From positions 1 through 5,792 of the forward strand of contig JBBQKP010000214.1 of assembly GCA_038326995.1 (NCBI GenBank): a DNA stretch of 5,792 bases, given 5' to 3'. This DNA is from JBBQKP01 sp038326995. GTDB taxonomy: Bacteria; Planctomycetota; Phycisphaerae; Tepidisphaerales; Tepidisphaeraceae. The translations under genes were made by a program, and so were the position numbers. A model generated the notes under the pieces. The model worked only from the letters and a program-made list of their open reading frames with translations, was not told the origin of the DNA and made no database searches. The stretch's first letter is position 1, and each line of letters begins with the position of its first letter. Of this stretch, positions 5,365-5,792 are shown one piece after another.

Positions 5365-5423
5365 TATCCAAGATTGACAATTGAACCGCCGGGTTGGACG
5401 TTACGACTTCGCCTCTCTCAATC

Positions 5424-5792
5424 ATGTCATGCGAATCGGCCCACAACCTCGGCGTGACGACAACTCCGCGCAAATTATCCCGCGTCATTCCCAAGCGCAC
5501 CAAAGTCGTTCGGCGACAAGTCCGCGTGCGCCGACAGGCGGCGGTCGTGATCCCGCAAATGACTGAGCTTCCGGGCACGGTTGCTGATGCCGCATCTGGT
5601 GACAAATTTGGCGACACATCTGGCGACGTCCGCCGCCTCGTCCTGGCCGATTATTGCCGCCTGATCGCTTTTCGACTTTCGGGCGGCATCTCTGCGACCG
5701 CTCCCCCTGTTCAGGGGGATGTCAGCGACGTTCCCCTGCCCCATCTCACGACACGCCAGCGGCAAACGCTCGATCGACTCCTCGCCGGCGAC
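5424..5792 (+). CDS. Probable LuxR-type HTH transcriptional regulator, N-terminal part (3' end outside window)
   Basis: The frame is open from the ATG at 5424 to the last base, giving 123 residues. The end, LTTRQRQTLDRLLAGD (108-123), matches the start of the LuxR/GerE helix-turn-helix (typically LTxRExxVLxLLAxG), with the recognition helix cut off by the edge. Residues 69-85 (VRRLVLADYCRLIAFRL) form an amphipathic helix, followed by a Pro/Ser/Val linker. No receiver domain fits in the visible part, so it is not a classical response regulator unless more follows. Residues 16-37 carry 11 Lys/Arg and no acid. Residues 57-68 are three tetrapeptides (ASGD, KFGD, TSGD) coded by a 12-bp tandem repeat. 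Another possible start is the ATG at 5559, which would drop the basic region. It begins 59 bases after radA; no Shine-Dalgarno is present. Confidence 0.65.
   Translation, partial: MSCESAHNLGVTTTPRKLSRVIPKRTKVVRRQVRVRRQAAVVIPQMTELPGTVADAASGDKFGDTSGDVRRLVLADYCRLIAFRLSGGISATAPPVQGDVSDVPLPHLTTRQRQTLDRLLAGD
5592..5627 (+). repeat. 12-bp tandem repeat in the LuxR-type gene (3 units)
   Basis: The units GCATCTGGTGAC (5592-5603), AAATTTGGCGAC (5604-5615) and ACATCTGGCGAC (5616-5627) are in frame and code for ASGD, KFGD and TSGD. Period, core (TGGCGA) and position in a flexible region resemble the array in coaE. Confidence 0.75.
5702..5719. repeat. Perfect 8-bp inverted repeat in the LuxR-type linker
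   Basis: TCCCCCTG (5702-5709) and CAGGGGGA (5712-5719) are separated by TT. The hairpin lies inside coding sequence, in the Pro/Val/Asp linker just before the HTH, and has no T tract, so it is not a terminator. Confidence 0.5.

Noticed and set aside
5374..5402. Perfect TTGACA as a promoter for the LuxR-type gene
   Set aside because: At 16-18 bases downstream there is no acceptable -10 (GACGTT at 17), so the single hexamer is not enough.
5330..5765. Two overlapping minus-strand frames (95 and 96 residues)
   Set aside because: They are antisense to the end of radA and to the LuxR-type frame, which has a recognisable HTH start.

Overview
The window is GC-rich bacterial chromosome, tightly packed with genes. 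Several traits suggest a planctomycete-like organism, possibly a relative of the Phycisphaerae: most starts lack a Shine-Dalgarno sequence, small Cys-rich secreted proteins of unknown family are present, an acidic RTX-type protein is present, and a LuxR-type DNA-binding protein has its helix-turn-helix after a variable linker. This placement is an inference; there is no rRNA or other phylogenetic marker beyond housekeeping genes.

Layout. (1) Positions 2-532 (+) hold the 3' end of an RTX (haemolysin-type calcium-binding repeat) gene that enters from the left edge, with 15 nonapeptide units in perfect register and then a very acidic tail. A hairpin terminator at 613-647 closes it and overlaps the 3' end of the convergent gene coaE. 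(2) Positions 3294 down to 630 are a leftward run of five genes: an AAA_28-type P-loop NTPase, a 147-aa secreted or anchored Cys/His protein, a 61-aa Cys-rich secreted peptide, a VOC (glyoxalase-fold) protein, and dephospho-CoA kinase (coaE). The Cys-rich peptide has its own candidate promoter and terminator, so the run is probably at least two transcripts, with the VOC gene and coaE tightly coupled. (3) From 3360 rightward are a 181-aa unrecognised protein, radA (branch migration / DNA repair ATPase) 10 nt after it, and, from 5424 to the right edge, the start of a gene whose last visible residues look like the beginning of a LuxR-type HTH.

Functionally the window is mostly housekeeping: coenzyme A synthesis and recombination repair. 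The accessory part is a possible metal or thiol-related pair, the 147-aa CxxC protein and the 61-aa Cys-rich peptide. No CRISPR array, insertion sequence, tRNA or rRNA was seen. The most unusual DNA feature is a 12-bp tandem repeat with core TGGCGA that encodes tetrapeptides in the linkers of two unrelated proteins, CoaE and the LuxR-like protein. A second is a 48-codon open frame that continues in phase after the stop of the Cys-rich peptide gene and runs through its terminator hairpin.
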